From Neocallimastix lanati (nom. inval.) (taxonomy: Eukaryota; Neocallimastigomycota; Neocallimastigomycetes; Neocallimastigales; Neocallimastigaceae), in the NCBI GenBank assembly GCA_016946835.1, contig JACVTC010000138.1, positions 127,501 to 190,000 on the forward strand: a DNA stretch of 62,500 bases. Reading direction: 5' to 3'. This document shows positions 39,983 through 52,185 of the stretch, piece after piece. Position numbers and translations under genes: made by a program. The notes under the pieces are model-generated. The model did not search any database and had not been told where the DNA came from. It was given only the letters and a program-made list of their open reading frames with translations. Each line of letters opens with the position of its first letter. Positions within the stretch are counted from its first letter, which is position 1.

Positions 39983-42526
39983 TTCAGCAAACTTGTTTCA
40001 TCTTTATTAATTAAATATTTGATAAAATACATGTAATAAAATAATAAAAAAAAAAAAAGATAAAAAAAATAAACAAAAAATAAAACACAAAATAAAATAA
40101 AATAATGGTATAATATATTCTAGTTTCATTTAATTAATATTTGTAAGACTTCACAAGGGCATTATTATACTGAAGTATAATAATTAATTTTGACTTCGCA
40201 AGGTAAATCATAATTTTAAGATACAAAATTATGATCTTCATTGGTTGCGCTAGCCCTGCTGGCCTGTCTTACTGTTTCTTCAGCATTGACGCTCTTGGTA
40301 GTAGTAGTACGATTCGATTTGAACCTATTGAACAAAGACCATTGCTGGCCAATAGCAATAGGTATAATCGATTGGAGAAGTGCCGCAGTAACCACTAAGA
40401 ACGGAGTATCAGAATAGACACCTGATTTCATCTGGCACTTAAATAGAACCTTCCATTCCCTTGTACTGTTATTAATACTTCGACCTCCAAGAAGGAAATT
40501 AAACACTTTTTCACTCACACTAGAATCAACATACACATTATTTTCAATACTATTACTAACATTACTAAAAATACTATTACTAATATTACTATAACTATTA
40601 TTACTATTACTATTATTACTATTACTATTATCATTATTACTATTATCATTATTACTATTAACAATATCATTTGTTAGGTTGCCCCGGTAAAAAGCATTAT
40701 ATAAAAATAAAATTTTATCATTAACTTTATTACGAATATGATTGAAAAAAGGACAATCAATTAACCAATGACTTATCCATTGTTTATTACTTTTACAACA
40801 GGGACAAAAATTAGGACACATTTGATCTATTATTTTTGCAGCTTTAGCAATTCTAGCATCTAATCTATATCCGCTTCGTGCTCTCAATAGCCAATAGAAA
40901 CCATATGAAAGATCAGGATATTCGTAACAAAGTTTAATAAATTTTGATGTTTCTTCGAATTTGTTTTTGTCGTAAAACTCAGCTTTAATAGAATTGATTT
41001 TCATATCTCTTTTCCAATAAAAATCCTTGATTTTATTATCGTTATTACCTCTTTTCTCTAGTTTACGTTTAAGAGTTCTACTTTCTTTCGTCCATGTATA
41101 ATTTTCTAGATTTTTGGAATATTATTAACTAAAATAGGAAATAATACAATTTGAATCTTTCCATTTATCAAAACATTTGACTTGAGACAAAGCACACTTA
41201 GCTGACAATGGAGGAATATTTAAATCTTTTGAAATAGAATATACATTAATAAAAGATTTGGCTTTTTGTAAACCTGCAACCCATCTTAATCCTTTATTAA
41301 TTAATTTCTGAGTATTATTTGTTCTCTCTTTATTTGAACCAAGTAAAGGCGCAAAGTAAGAGACTTTACTAAGTACATAAGAGTTAATTATAATTTTCTT
41401 AAATGGAATAGGAATTTTGGAATTTGAAAGAAATTTATTAACAGAAAAGAGAGCTTTAGTAACTTTAGAGTTAAGTAATTTAATAATAGGGTTCAACGAT
41501 AAGCTTTTATCAAATGGTATACCTAAATAGGTATAACATTTAGTTATTGGGATTGGTTGACCAGCAAGATAAAAAGTAGGATCTCTTTTATTTTGAAAAA
41601 GAGGTGTGTCTGGTCGAAATCACCATCGTAGCACACTTGTTAATTCCAAAATTCATCATATTAAATTTAGCCCATTCATTTACCTTCTTAAGCATTTTTT
41701 TTAACTTAGTTCTTGATGGTACACATAGAACAATATCATCTGTAAAGAGTCCACCACAACATCTTGATTCGCCTAAAGGAATTCCAAGTTCTGAAAAATA
41801 ATTAAAAATGTCATTAATAAAAAGACTGAAAAGAATTGGTGATAGTGGGCAACCTTGTCTAACTTCTTTCATAATATTAAAAAATTCCGAATATTAATCA
41901 TCCATTTTAACATTGGCTTTGGAAGTCAAATATAGATTTTTTTATAAATTGATTAACATTAACCTCTAATACCTAAAACATCTAATTTATATAAAATATT
42001 ACCCATTGGAACAGAATCATATGCCTTTTTTTAAATCTAGAAAAGCAAGGTAAGTTTCTTTATTATCATTTTTACGCCTTTGACAAATTTCTCGAATTGA
42101 AATAAATAAACTAACACATTCTTCTTTAGTACGAAATCCAAATTGCTCTGGCCTAATAAAACTATTTTTAAGACCATATTCCGAAATTCTATAATTAGAG
42201 TACATAGGGTGAGATAGCTTCTTTAATTTTAACCAAGCACTCCTAACGTTTTTATTACGAAAATCATTACATGCAGATTCTATTGACTGATGAAATTGTT
42301 TTGATTTAATAGAAAACTTAATTGACCTAACTTTACCATATATATTTTTATATTCACGAAGCAAATTTAAAAATTCATCAAGATTTTCAATATTAGGACC
42401 TAAAGAAAATTTTTTGATTTCATTAAATGCAACATGCTTTTCATGAGAAAGTTTCTTGATATAAATAAGGGCAGTGGAAAGCTGAGCCTTTAAGATCTTT
42501 ATCACCAACTTTATTTGCCGTATCTT
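39982..42526 (-). pseudogene. Degenerate LINE, copy C (best preserved 3' half)
   Basis: Minus strand in four main open pieces: 42508-42017, 41872-41588, 41496-41125 and 41004-40216. The first joins an upstream linker (SAWLKLKKL) directly to RPEQFGFRTKEEC and FLDLKK, so a block is deleted. The second holds VRQGCPLSPILFSLFIND and the active-site variant LFTDDIVLC. The last has a C-terminal zinc knuckle (CPCCKSNKQWISHWLIDC), an Asn/Ser repeat, and the end VRQASRASATNEDHNFVS shared with copy A. No endonuclease domain is visible in the window. Confidence 0.88.
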
Positions 42527-42543
42527 TAAAATAAAATAAAATA

Positions 42544-42576
<33 letters not shown>

Positions 42577-43434
42577 TATAAATAAAAAACTAAAACAAAA
42601 CACCATAAATTTAAAAATCAATAAAAAATTAAAATATATATATATATAAAATTATTATTATTATTTTATAAAAAAATACTGCACACAACATTATATTTAC
42701 TCTTTATAATATATATATTTTATTATTTTCATTTTTTTTTTATTGTAAATATACTCTTCATATGTAATTAAAATTATTATTATTATTATTTTTTTACATA
42801 ATCATTATATATTCATTTTCGTAATTCGTTATTTTTTTTTCTTAAAAAATAAAAAAAAAAAATTTTCTATATATATATTAATTTTTAAATTTTTTTATAA
42901 AAAAAAATTTTTTTTTTTTTTTATAAATTTCTTATTTTCCTTTCTTTTAATTATTTTTAACTTTTTTTTTTTTTTAAAAAAAAAAAAAAACTTCCAATTA
43001 ATAAATTTAAAACTTTTCACCTTCATACCCTAAAATTTTTTACATATATAATTCAACAAAATAAATTATTAAATTATTGATAAAAAATTTTATTTATGAA
43101 TTATTTGAATAGTTTCAAAATAACTTTTATAAATAATAATAATAATAACAGGCTTATTATTTAAAAATTATATATATTATATTATTAAAAAACTAAAAAT
43201 TAAAAAAATTTTTTTTAACCTATTATTACTATTTTTATCAATAAATAAAAAAAAAAAAAATTTTTTTTTTAAAATATTTAACTTTTTTTTCAAATTTTTT
43301 TTTTTATACTTTTTTTTTTGTTTCTTTGAATCAATAAATGATTTCCATTTTTTTTTTATAAATAGTAAAATAAATATGAAATTGATGAAATTTATTAAAA
43401 AAAATACTATATATCCTAAAATCTTATTCTAAAT
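42527..43434. other. Intergenic, A/T homopolymer-rich
   Basis: A 27-nt A run near 42550 and many paired A and T runs. It holds the presumed eIF4A 3' UTR. No gene seen. Confidence 0.6.
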
Positions 43435-45388
43435 CTAGATTAATTCAGCAATATTCATTGGCATTTCTTCAATTTGAGTGTTGTAGAATTGTTCAATATC
43501 ACGAAGCATTCTGACATCTTCGTTAGTAACAAAGTTGATAGCAACACCCTTACGACCGAAACGACCACCACGACCAATTCTGTGAATGTAGTTTTCTCTG
43601 TTGGCTGGTAAATCGTAGTTAATGACAAGAGAAATTTGTTGAACATCAATACCACGAGCAAGTAAATCAGTAGTAATTAAGACACGAGAAGATCCTGATC
43701 TGAATTCTCTCATAATAACTTCTCTTTCAGCTTGAGTCATTTCACCGTGCATAGCTGAAACGGTGAATTCTCTAGATTGCATCTTTTCAGTAAGCCAGTC
43801 GACCTTTCTTCTAGTGTTACAGAAGATAATGGCTTGGGTAATGGTAACTGTTTCGTATAAATCACATAAGGTATCTAACTTCCATTCTTCCTTTTCGACT
43901 GAAACGTAGAATTGTTTAATACCTTCTAAGGTTAATTCATCACGCTTAACTAAAATTCTGATTGGGTCACGCATGAAGTTCTTAGTAACTTCAAGAACAT
44001 CTGGTGGCATAGTAGCTGAAAGTAAGACAACTTGAGTTTGTGGTGGTAAAAGTTGGAAAACTTCGTAAATTTGGTCCTTGAAACCACGAGATAACATTTC
44101 ATCAGCTTCATCAAGAACGAACATCTTAATATTTTCAGTGTTGAGAGCACGACGATTAATCATATCCCAAACACGACCTGGAGTACCGACAACAACGTGG
44201 ACACCAGCTTCTAAGATCTTCATGTCATCACGGACATTAGTACCACCAATACAGGCGTGACACTTACAGTCCATGTAATCACCAAGAGCTAAAACAACCT
44301 TTTGAATTTGTTGAGCTAATTCACGAGTTGGTGAAAGAACAAGAGCTTGACACTTACGAATGCTAATATCAATGGATTGAAGGATAGAAATTGAGAAGGT
44401 AGCAGTCTTACCAGTACCAGATTGAGCTTGAGCGATAACATCATGACCCTTAATAACTGGAAGAATAGCACGTTGTTGAATAGCGGATGGCTTTTCAAAA
44501 CTTTTTTTTAAAATAATTTACAATAAAAATTTAATATTATATTAATATGTTATTTTTTTCCAAAAAGAAAAAAAAATAATAATATTCATTTAAATTTCTT
44601 AAATATAATATTTTACCCGTAGGCGAAAACACCACGTAATAATTCTTCCTTAAGGTTCATATCATCGAAATTATCGGTAACTTCATCCCAGTTAGACTAT
44701 TTATATCAATTATTATATATAAAAAATTTAATATATATTAATATTTTTTTTTCTTTTATCTATTATATTTCTTTTTTTTTTTAAAGTAAAAATACATAAA
44801 TATTTTTATATCAATTTTTATACATACTTCAATTTCACCTTCTGGAACATCATTGTATCCAGCTTCTCTTCTGTAATTTTTAAATATTATTTTATAATAT
44901 TAATGATCATATTTGTTATCTTTATTTATAATATAAATATATATATAAATATAATCTATATCCAGTAACAAAACACCTTTTTTTTTTTAATTTTTAGTAT
45001 TTTAATTTACAAAAATATAAATACTTTTATTTAATTATATTAATTATATTTTTAATATTTTTTGATTATTTTTTTTTATTATCATTTTATGAATTTATTC
45101 TTTTACTTTTATACTTTTAATAATTTACTTATATACCACATTACTGTTTAATTGACTTTTTTTTTTTTACTAAACGAAATATTGTTTTTATTCTTATTAT
45201 CGCTTTGTATGATATATTATCATTTATGACATCTATTTATTATACACATTTTTATTTCATATATATATATAATTTTTTTTTTAAAGAAAAAAAGGATTTT
45301 CTGTTTTGTTTGTTTCTGAATATAAAATATATATATTTATTATAAATTATATATTTTTTAATTTATTTTATTACCTAGTATCAGCCAT
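43435..45388 (-). CDS. TIF1/EIF4A: Translation initiation factor eIF4A, DEAD-box RNA helicase
   Basis: Four exons: 45388-45375 (14 nt), 44870-44828, 44696-44617 and 44500-43435, giving 400 residues against about 395-406 in the family. It is the ATP-dependent helicase of eIF4F that unwinds mRNA 5' leaders. Motifs in order: Q motif [18 protein letters not shown], Ia PTRELAQQ, Ib [34 protein letters not shown] and [10 protein letters not shown], ending with the typical [11 protein letters not shown]. Phases are consistent and introns are GT-AG. The first intron is about 500 nt, the others about 115-130. Exons are clearly richer in G+C than their surroundings, as expected for a highly expressed gene. 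Confidence 0.97.
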
Positions 45389-47152
45389 TGTTAATTTATT
45401 TATTTATACTTTTATAAAAAAAAAAAATATTTGTATATATTTATTGATGGTATTTTTTTTCTAAAATTTATTCTATATTATTTTAGAAAAAAAATTTTTT
45501 AAAGCTTATTATAAAATTTTAAGTATATTTTTCTGTAAAAAATTTAAAAAAGGGCAGGCTTCGTAATTTTGACCTTTTAAACCAACTGTACGGAAAACTC
45601 AAAAATTCATACGTTGTTGGATTAATTGAAATCTAGCGAATTAGATACTGTAAATAATGAATTAGTATGTATCAATGGGCGAAGCCTTCAAAATTCATGA
45701 TTCGATAAGAATCCAATTTTAATATATTATTATCCAATCATATTTTATACAAAAAGTATTTACTATATAAATTTATAATTAATGTACAATTCGTATTAGT
45801 CTGGACTCTAAAAATATTTTTAATAAATTAATATAGTTAATGTGTTCATTTATAATATATAGGACCACATTTAATTTAATTATGTGAATCATAATTTTTT
45901 TTAAAAAATTTTTTTTTTCTTTTTAATATTTACATTAATAAATAATAATAATTAAAATAAATGAATAAGTAAATATAAAAATAAGTAAATATTTTAAAAA
46001 AAAAAAAATAAAATTAAAATAAAATTAAGATTCATCATATTCTTAATTTTAATTATAAATTTATAATAAAAAAATTTTAAAATTTTAAAATTATAAATTT
46101 TATATTAAAAAAAATAATATATTTATTATAATATATTAATATATATTAAATTGTAGTACAAATCATAAATTTATTGTATTTTATAAATTTTAATAAATTA
46201 GAATATAATTCAATAAATTGTTTATATAAAAATTCATAAATAAAGAAATTTTTAAAAAAGTTTAATTAAAATTATTGATCTTTTTTATTTTATTTACATT
46301 TAATTCAATTATAAATTAATTTTATCATTGATTATTTTATATATTTAATATATTATATTATATAATTTATTATTCAATAGGTTAGGTTAAATATTTATAT
46401 TAAATTATATATTGTATTTAATTTGTTATAATATATAATAAACATAATTAAATTATAAACAAATATATTGTAAAAAATTATAATTCATATTTTAATTTTT
46501 TTTTAAATTTTTTTTTATTTATTTATTGACTTAGTTTTAATTTCTATTTATGTGTCTTTTTTTTTATTCCCTAATTTACTATTTAATAAAAAAATTATAT
46601 TAATAATATATTAGATAATAAAATTAAAGAGTATTGTAATATATAACAATTTTATTAACGTAATATTTTTATATAAAAATTAAATAGGTATTTCTCTATT
46701 TATTCTATATAATTGTGATTATTTTTATTTTTACCCTTTTGAATATATTAATATTTATTTAAAAAGGTGCATTTATATTATAATATAATAATATATTATT
46801 TATATTATGCTTTCTAATATATATTTATTTAATATATATTAAATAATATATAATGTATATTAAAATTTAAAGGTTAAATAATTGATAATATATGAAATAT
46901 ATATATAATAAAATTAATTGTATTATAAATATATAATAGATTATAGATAAATCAAAAAGGATAAATTTTTATTAAGATAAAAATGTGGTTGCTTATATAT
47001 AAACTTTTATTATAATATTTTTTTAATTATCTATATTAATATAATGAATTTGTGGCTTTATTTTAAATGTATACATTTGCAGATTAAATCTATAGATTTT
47101 TTTAATATTAAATAAAATAATTTTGGAAACCAATATATTTGAATAGTTTATT

Positions 47153-47188
<36 letters not shown>

Positions 47189-47205
47189 TAAAATAAACTA
47201 TTTGA

Positions 47206-47242
<37 letters not shown>

Positions 47243-48102
47243 AATTAGTTAAAGTTTCGTTTAAAATAAATTAAAATTTATATTAATAAATAATGCTATA
47301 GAATTTTACCATATTTTTTTTTTTTTAACATAAAAATGTGGATTTAATTTATAGTATTTTATTATTATTATTTATTATTTATTATTTATTATTATTATTA
47401 TTTATTATCTATTATTATTATTTTATATTATTTTTTATTATTTATTATTATTATTATATTTTATAATTTTTTTTTATAATTTATATATCTATTTATATAT
47501 TCAGAATTATGGAATTTATGGAAATTTATTAAAAATAATAATTCTAAATTTTTTTTTTTTTAAATTTATTATAAATTTTACGATATTATTATATTTTTTT
47601 TATATATACATACATAATATGAAATGAAATAATATTATTAAAATATTTTTTTTTTCACATATATAAAAATATTTTAAAGATAATATTCATTTTTGTTATT
47701 TAAATAATAATTAATGATGATAAATATTTTATGATTAAAAATATCTTTTTATATTCGAAATAATAAAGACAAGACATATTATTTAAATAGCAAAAGTATA
47801 TATTTTAATACAAAATAGTAAAATTTTTGATTAAAAATATATTTTTATATTCGAAATAATAAAGACAAGACATATTATTTAAATAGCAAAAGTATATATT
47901 TTAATACAAAATAGTAAAATTTTTTTAATATTATTATATGTTAACTAGTAGCTGTAAATTTTTATTATATATATTGCAATGATATTAATAATATTTATAA
48001 AAATAGTTTCATTAAATATTAGTATTATATGAAATCTTTATTAATAAATAGAAATGCATATATGATAGAAACAAAATAAATTAAAATTTCTATTGCTTAA
48101 CA

Positions 48103-48135
<33 letters not shown>

Positions 48136-48480
48136 CATAGCTAATTTAATATATTTATTAAAAATTTAAAAATATATATACATTTATATATATATATTTT
48201 TTTATAATTTATATAGGATGGTGTAACAACTATATTAAATCTAAAAATTATATCATTATCCTAAATACTATATAATAAAAATTATAAAATACTGAAACAT
48301 TAATTATAAAATATAAAAAAGATATTTAACAAATGAATTTAAAATAAAAAAATTGAAACATTAATTATAAAATATAAAAAAGATATTTAACTAATGAATT
48401 TTAAAAAATGAATGTTAAATATTTAAACGCAAGAAAATACGAATATAAATAAATAAAATTTACACTATATTACTATTAGA
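45389..48480. other. Upstream and intergenic region, no gene seen
   Basis: A G+C-richer patch with an 8-bp inverted repeat lies at 45556-45687. A 96-bp tandem duplication lies at 47732-47927. Short TTA repeats occur at 47350-47460, and a 46-61-bp duplicated segment at 48293-48400. No protein or tRNA gene could be supported. Confidence 0.6.
47732..47927. repeat. 96-bp tandem duplication
   Basis: Two adjacent copies beginning TGATTAAAAATAT, at 47732 and 47828, with one visible difference. Confidence 0.93.
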
Positions 48481-48492
48481 TTGTTTATTCTC

Positions 48493-48801
48493 CTGAAAGA
48501 CGGATAGACTGGTCCATTTTTGTTGTGATTCCCGAATCTTTAGTAAACAGTATAACCTTTAATAATTAAAAGTTTATTATTATTTTTTTTTTTTATTGGA
48601 AAAAAATAAATTTCATATTAAAAAAAAAAATTATAAAAAAAAAACACTCCTTGAAAAAGCGTACTAGAAAATTCTCATCAATAATATGCTTGTCAGAGCG
48701 ACAATGCTGAATATTCAGTTAGGCTGTCCTGTAGAGACAATTCTGTCTATTTAGAAGTGTTGTGACTACCAATATTCCCTAAAGGACGGTATACACTGGA
48801 A
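48493..48801 (-). pseudogene. Possible LINE 3' remnant
   Basis: G+C-richer patch. The minus strand reads PVYTVL-stop-GILVVTTLLNRQ, which resembles the LINE copy C stretch GVYSDTPFLVVTAALLQ. The CTnAAAGACGG-like start is repeated at both ends (48495 and 48781). Only a weak family match. Confidence 0.35.
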
Positions 48802-49055
48802 ATAAATAAATAAAATCTAATTAACTAATTAACTAAATAAATAAATTAATAAACAAATAAATAAATAAATAAATAAATAAATAAATAGTTAAATGAGTAT
48901 TAATGATACTAATACTAAAATTAAGTTAAAATTTATGGTTTTTTTTTTTTTTTTTTTCTAAATTTAATTTACTGTAAATGAAATAAGGAATTAATTAATG
49001 CTTCTTATATATATAAAAAATTCTTTCTTGAAGTAATCTTATTTTATTTTTTCCC

Positions 49056-49100
<45 letters not shown>

Positions 49101-49614
49101 TATATATATTATATTATAAAATTCTTTTTCTCTTCTTCTTCTCCTTAGAATTAAACTATTTCTTTATATATATAATTATTTTCTCTTTTTCTTCTTCTCC
49201 TTAGAATCAAATAATTTCTTTATATATATATATATATAGTTCTTTTTCTCTTCTTCTCCTTACAATTAAATAATTTCTTTATATATTATAATTCATTTTC
49301 TCTTTCTCTTCTCCTTACAATTAAGTTACTTCTTTTCTTCTTTTTCTTTTTTTTTAAAATTTTCTTAATTTTTTTTTTTTTTTTTTATATTCTGACTTTC
49401 CAATAAAATTGACCATTTTCAATAGAAATGGCATCTTCAGTATAAAAAAAATAAACTCTACCTCTGGTAATAATTTCTTTTTTTAGTATTTAAATGATTA
49501 TTCAAATATTTTATAACCACCTAAGCATCAGGAATTTGACTTAAAATACTTATATAATATACTTACTGAGAAAGAATGGAACTGAAAATATTGAATTAAA
49601 ACAAATGAATGTTT

Positions 49615-49674
49615 AAACGAGACGAAGCGAGAAGATTGAGCACGAAACGTAGTGAAGAGCGTAAATCTGTCGAG
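49615..49674. repeat. Left flanking direct repeat of the hairpin island
   Basis: G+C-rich relative to surroundings; same orientation as 51719-51793. Confidence 0.7.
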
Positions 49675-50584
49675 ATCACCCGAGAATGAGCGTAGTTGAG
49701 TCAATGAATGAAATTGAATGAAAATATTTTCAGTTTTTTGGGCTTTTAAAACCATACCATTTTTGCATATATTTTGTCATAAAAACCATATTATTGATAT
49801 ATATATAAAATTTGGAGCCTTAATTAATAGATGTCATAGCATAGTTTGGCATAAATAAACCATAAAACCCTATATGTTTATTAACGATCTGGAACCTGTA
49901 TTAATTAAATGGTCATAACAGCTATGAATTGATATGAATGATATGATTTTGATGTTAATATTGGTCAAAACTGGTATGTTGTTCAATAAATTAATACAAG
50001 TTCCAGAAGTTAATGAAGTTCAAAACAGCTATGATTATATATAAATGATACTGTTTTTAGTGATTGCAAACCTAGCTAGTTTTATGATTCTGAGCATGTT
50101 TTTGACCAGTTGAACGATCAAAAACATATGTTGATCAACTAGCTAGGTTTTGCACAACATTGCTGTATTTCTGCATATATTATTATATGAACAATGTTGC
50201 AATATGATGATTTTGAATGCCTTTTATGGTCAAAACTGCTGTGATTTTATCAACAAACAATGCAAAAATATCGACAACTATATGCAAATCATAGCTATAT
50301 TGTTCTAGGCATTCAAAATCATAACCACAACAATTATTATTAATATTATTATTATAAACAATATGATTGAATGATTGTATTTGTATGCCAAATATGTGCA
50401 TTTTATGTTCAAAAACAGGGTCATTTTGCAGCAATGTTTATATATATTATCGATGTTTGTTGTTAAATGGCATACAAATACAATATGTCTTTATTCTGGA
50501 GCTTATATTAATAGATGAACAACATAGGGTTTTGATGCTAAAACTATGCAAAAAACCATACCATTTTCATCAAAAATAAAAACA

Positions 50585-50625
50585 AAAAATAAAATAAAAT
50601 AAAATAAAATAAAAATAAAAATAAA

Positions 50626-50656
<31 letters not shown>

Positions 50657-51238
50657 TAAAAATAAAAATAAAAATAAAAATAAAAATAAAAATAAAAATA
50701 AAAATAAAAATAAAAATAAAAATAAAAATAAAAATAAAAATAAAAATAAAAATAAAAATAAAAATAAAAATAAAAATAAAAATAAAAATAAAAATAAAAA
50801 TAAAAATAAAAATAAAAATAAAAATAAAAATAAAAATAAAAATAAAAATAAAAATAAAAATAAAAATAAAAATAAAAATAAAAATAAAAATAAAAATAAA
50901 AATAAAAATAAAAATAAAAATAAAAATAAAAATAAAAATAAAAATAAAAATAAAAATAAAAATAAAAATAAAAATAAAAATAAAAATAAAAATAAAAATA
51001 AAAATAAAAATAAAAATAAAAATAAAAATAAAAATAAAAATAAAAATAAAAATAAAAATAAAAATAAAAATAAAAATAAAAATAAAAATAAAAATAAAAA
51101 TAAAAATAAAAATAAAAATAAAAATAAAAATAAAAATAAAAATAAAAATAAAAATAAAAATAAAAATAAAAATAAAAATAAAAATAAAAATAAAAATAAA
51201 AATAAAAATAAAATAAAAATAAAAATAAATAAAATAAA
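50585..51238. repeat. (AAAAAT)n hexamer array, about 650 bp
   Basis: More than 100 nearly perfect hexamers in the loop of the hairpin island, with pentamer variants at both edges. A perfect 15-bp inverted repeat (TGCTAAAACTATGCA, 50536-50550, against 51256-51270) brackets it. The three long minus-strand ORFs are repeat translations. Confidence 0.96.
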
Positions 51239-51718
51239 AACAATAATCAAATATATGCATAGTTTTAGCAGAATCATTGCAAGAATACACTTATATTAGC
51301 AATATATGCATATGTTTATCAATATCGTCATCATTTCTGGAACTTTAATAACAACAATGACTGCATATATTGCTAGTATTAACCTCAAAACCATGTAGTT
51401 CATATAAGCCACAACTGCTATATTTCAATTAAAATAACAGGTTTTATGGCTTATTGAACATTCAAAACATATATGGTTTATATGCAATTCATTGTTGTTT
51501 TGACCATATATTGATATAGACTCCAAATATTAAATAAACATACAGGGTTTTATGACAAATATATGTTAAAAACTATGTATTGATATATCAATATTATCAG
51601 GAGGCTTATTTCAATAAGTGTCAAAATGGTATGGTTTTTATACAAAATCTATGCAAAAACTATATGCAAATAAACCCCAAAAACACTGAATATTATGATT
51701 GAAACAATCGAAATGGTC

Positions 51719-51793
51719 AAACGAAATGAAGCGAGCGAAGACAAGTGAGAAGATCGAGCACGGAACGCAGTGAAGCTGCGTAGAGCTGTCGAG
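51719..51793. repeat. Right flanking direct repeat of the hairpin island
   Basis: Partner of 49615-49674, with about 15 extra bases (GCGAAGACAAGTGAG region). Confidence 0.7.
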
Positions 51794-51796
51794 CTT

Positions 51797-52068
51797 AATG
51801 TAGATTTTTATTATTTTTTTTTTTTTTTTACAGACTAAGAATAAACTTTATTTAATAATATTTATTAAAAATTTTAAAGTGAACTGATACTGATTAACAA
51901 AATTTTAATTAACAAAAAAAAAAAAAAAATTCAATTAAAAAAAAAAGGAACTATTAAATCTATTCTATGTAGATTTTTATTTTATTTTATTTTATTTTAT
52001 TTTTTTTTTATTTTTTTTTTTACAGACTAAGAATAAAACTTTATTTAATAATATTTATTAAAAAAAAA
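51797..52068 (-). repeat. Two copies of a poly(A)-ended segment
   Basis: The string ATGTAGATTTTTATT, a T run, then ACAGACTAAGAATAAA occurs at 51797-51870 and again at 51966-52068. On the minus strand each reads AATAAAG about 20 nt before a poly(A), like the 3' ends of short retro-inserted transcripts or LINE tails. Confidence 0.6.
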
Positions 52069-52133
52069 TTACATGAAAATAAAATTACATGAAATTTTTT
52101 TTTTTACATCATTACTATTAAAAAAACTACGTT

Positions 52134-52185
52134 ATGAGTTTCGAGGAAGAAATGGCCTCTAACTCTTCCATTGATGTGGATGAAA
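52134..52185 (+). pseudogene. Possible isolated first exon or gene remnant
   Basis: ATG followed by 17 codons (MSFEEEMASNSSIDVDE) and a GTAAGA donor, with unusually balanced base composition. Downstream open bits at about 52722-52795 (FEDNKLTRRSTVEVL) and 52825-52870 (GKGRSYEQFIQQI) do not join in phase with it. I do not recognise a family; it may be a decayed gene. Confidence 0.2.

Larger units (their letters stand above)
49615..51793. mobile_element. Hairpin island: nested inverted repeats around a hexamer array, flanked by GC-richer direct repeats
   Basis: Non-coding, about 2.2 kb. Flanks are direct repeats of about 60-75 bp (49615-49674 and 51719-51793; shared GAAGCGAG, GAGCACG, AACG, AGTGAAG and CTGTCGAG). 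Inside, local hairpins have arms 49889-49906/49989-50006 (17 of 18), 50068-50081/50137-50150 (14 perfect), 50207-50221/50308-50322 (15 perfect), 50374-50390/50468-50484 (17 perfect), 51298-51310/51362-51374 (13 perfect) and 51398-51411/51447-51459. The left and right halves are also inverted copies of each other: CATAAAACCCTATATGTTTA at 49861 pairs with the complement near 51535-51554. No transposase is encoded. It could be a foldback or MITE-like element, or a hairpin-RNA locus. Confidence 0.6.

Noticed and set aside
50503-51290. Three overlapping ORFs of about 240 residues made of FYFYF or FIFIF
   Set aside because: Translations of the AAAAAT hexamer array.
49615-51793. Hairpin island as a piece of mitochondrial DNA (double-hairpin elements occur in some chytrid mitochondria)
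   Set aside because: Gut fungi have hydrogenosomes without a genome, and no mitochondrial gene lies nearby; kept as a nuclear repeat.
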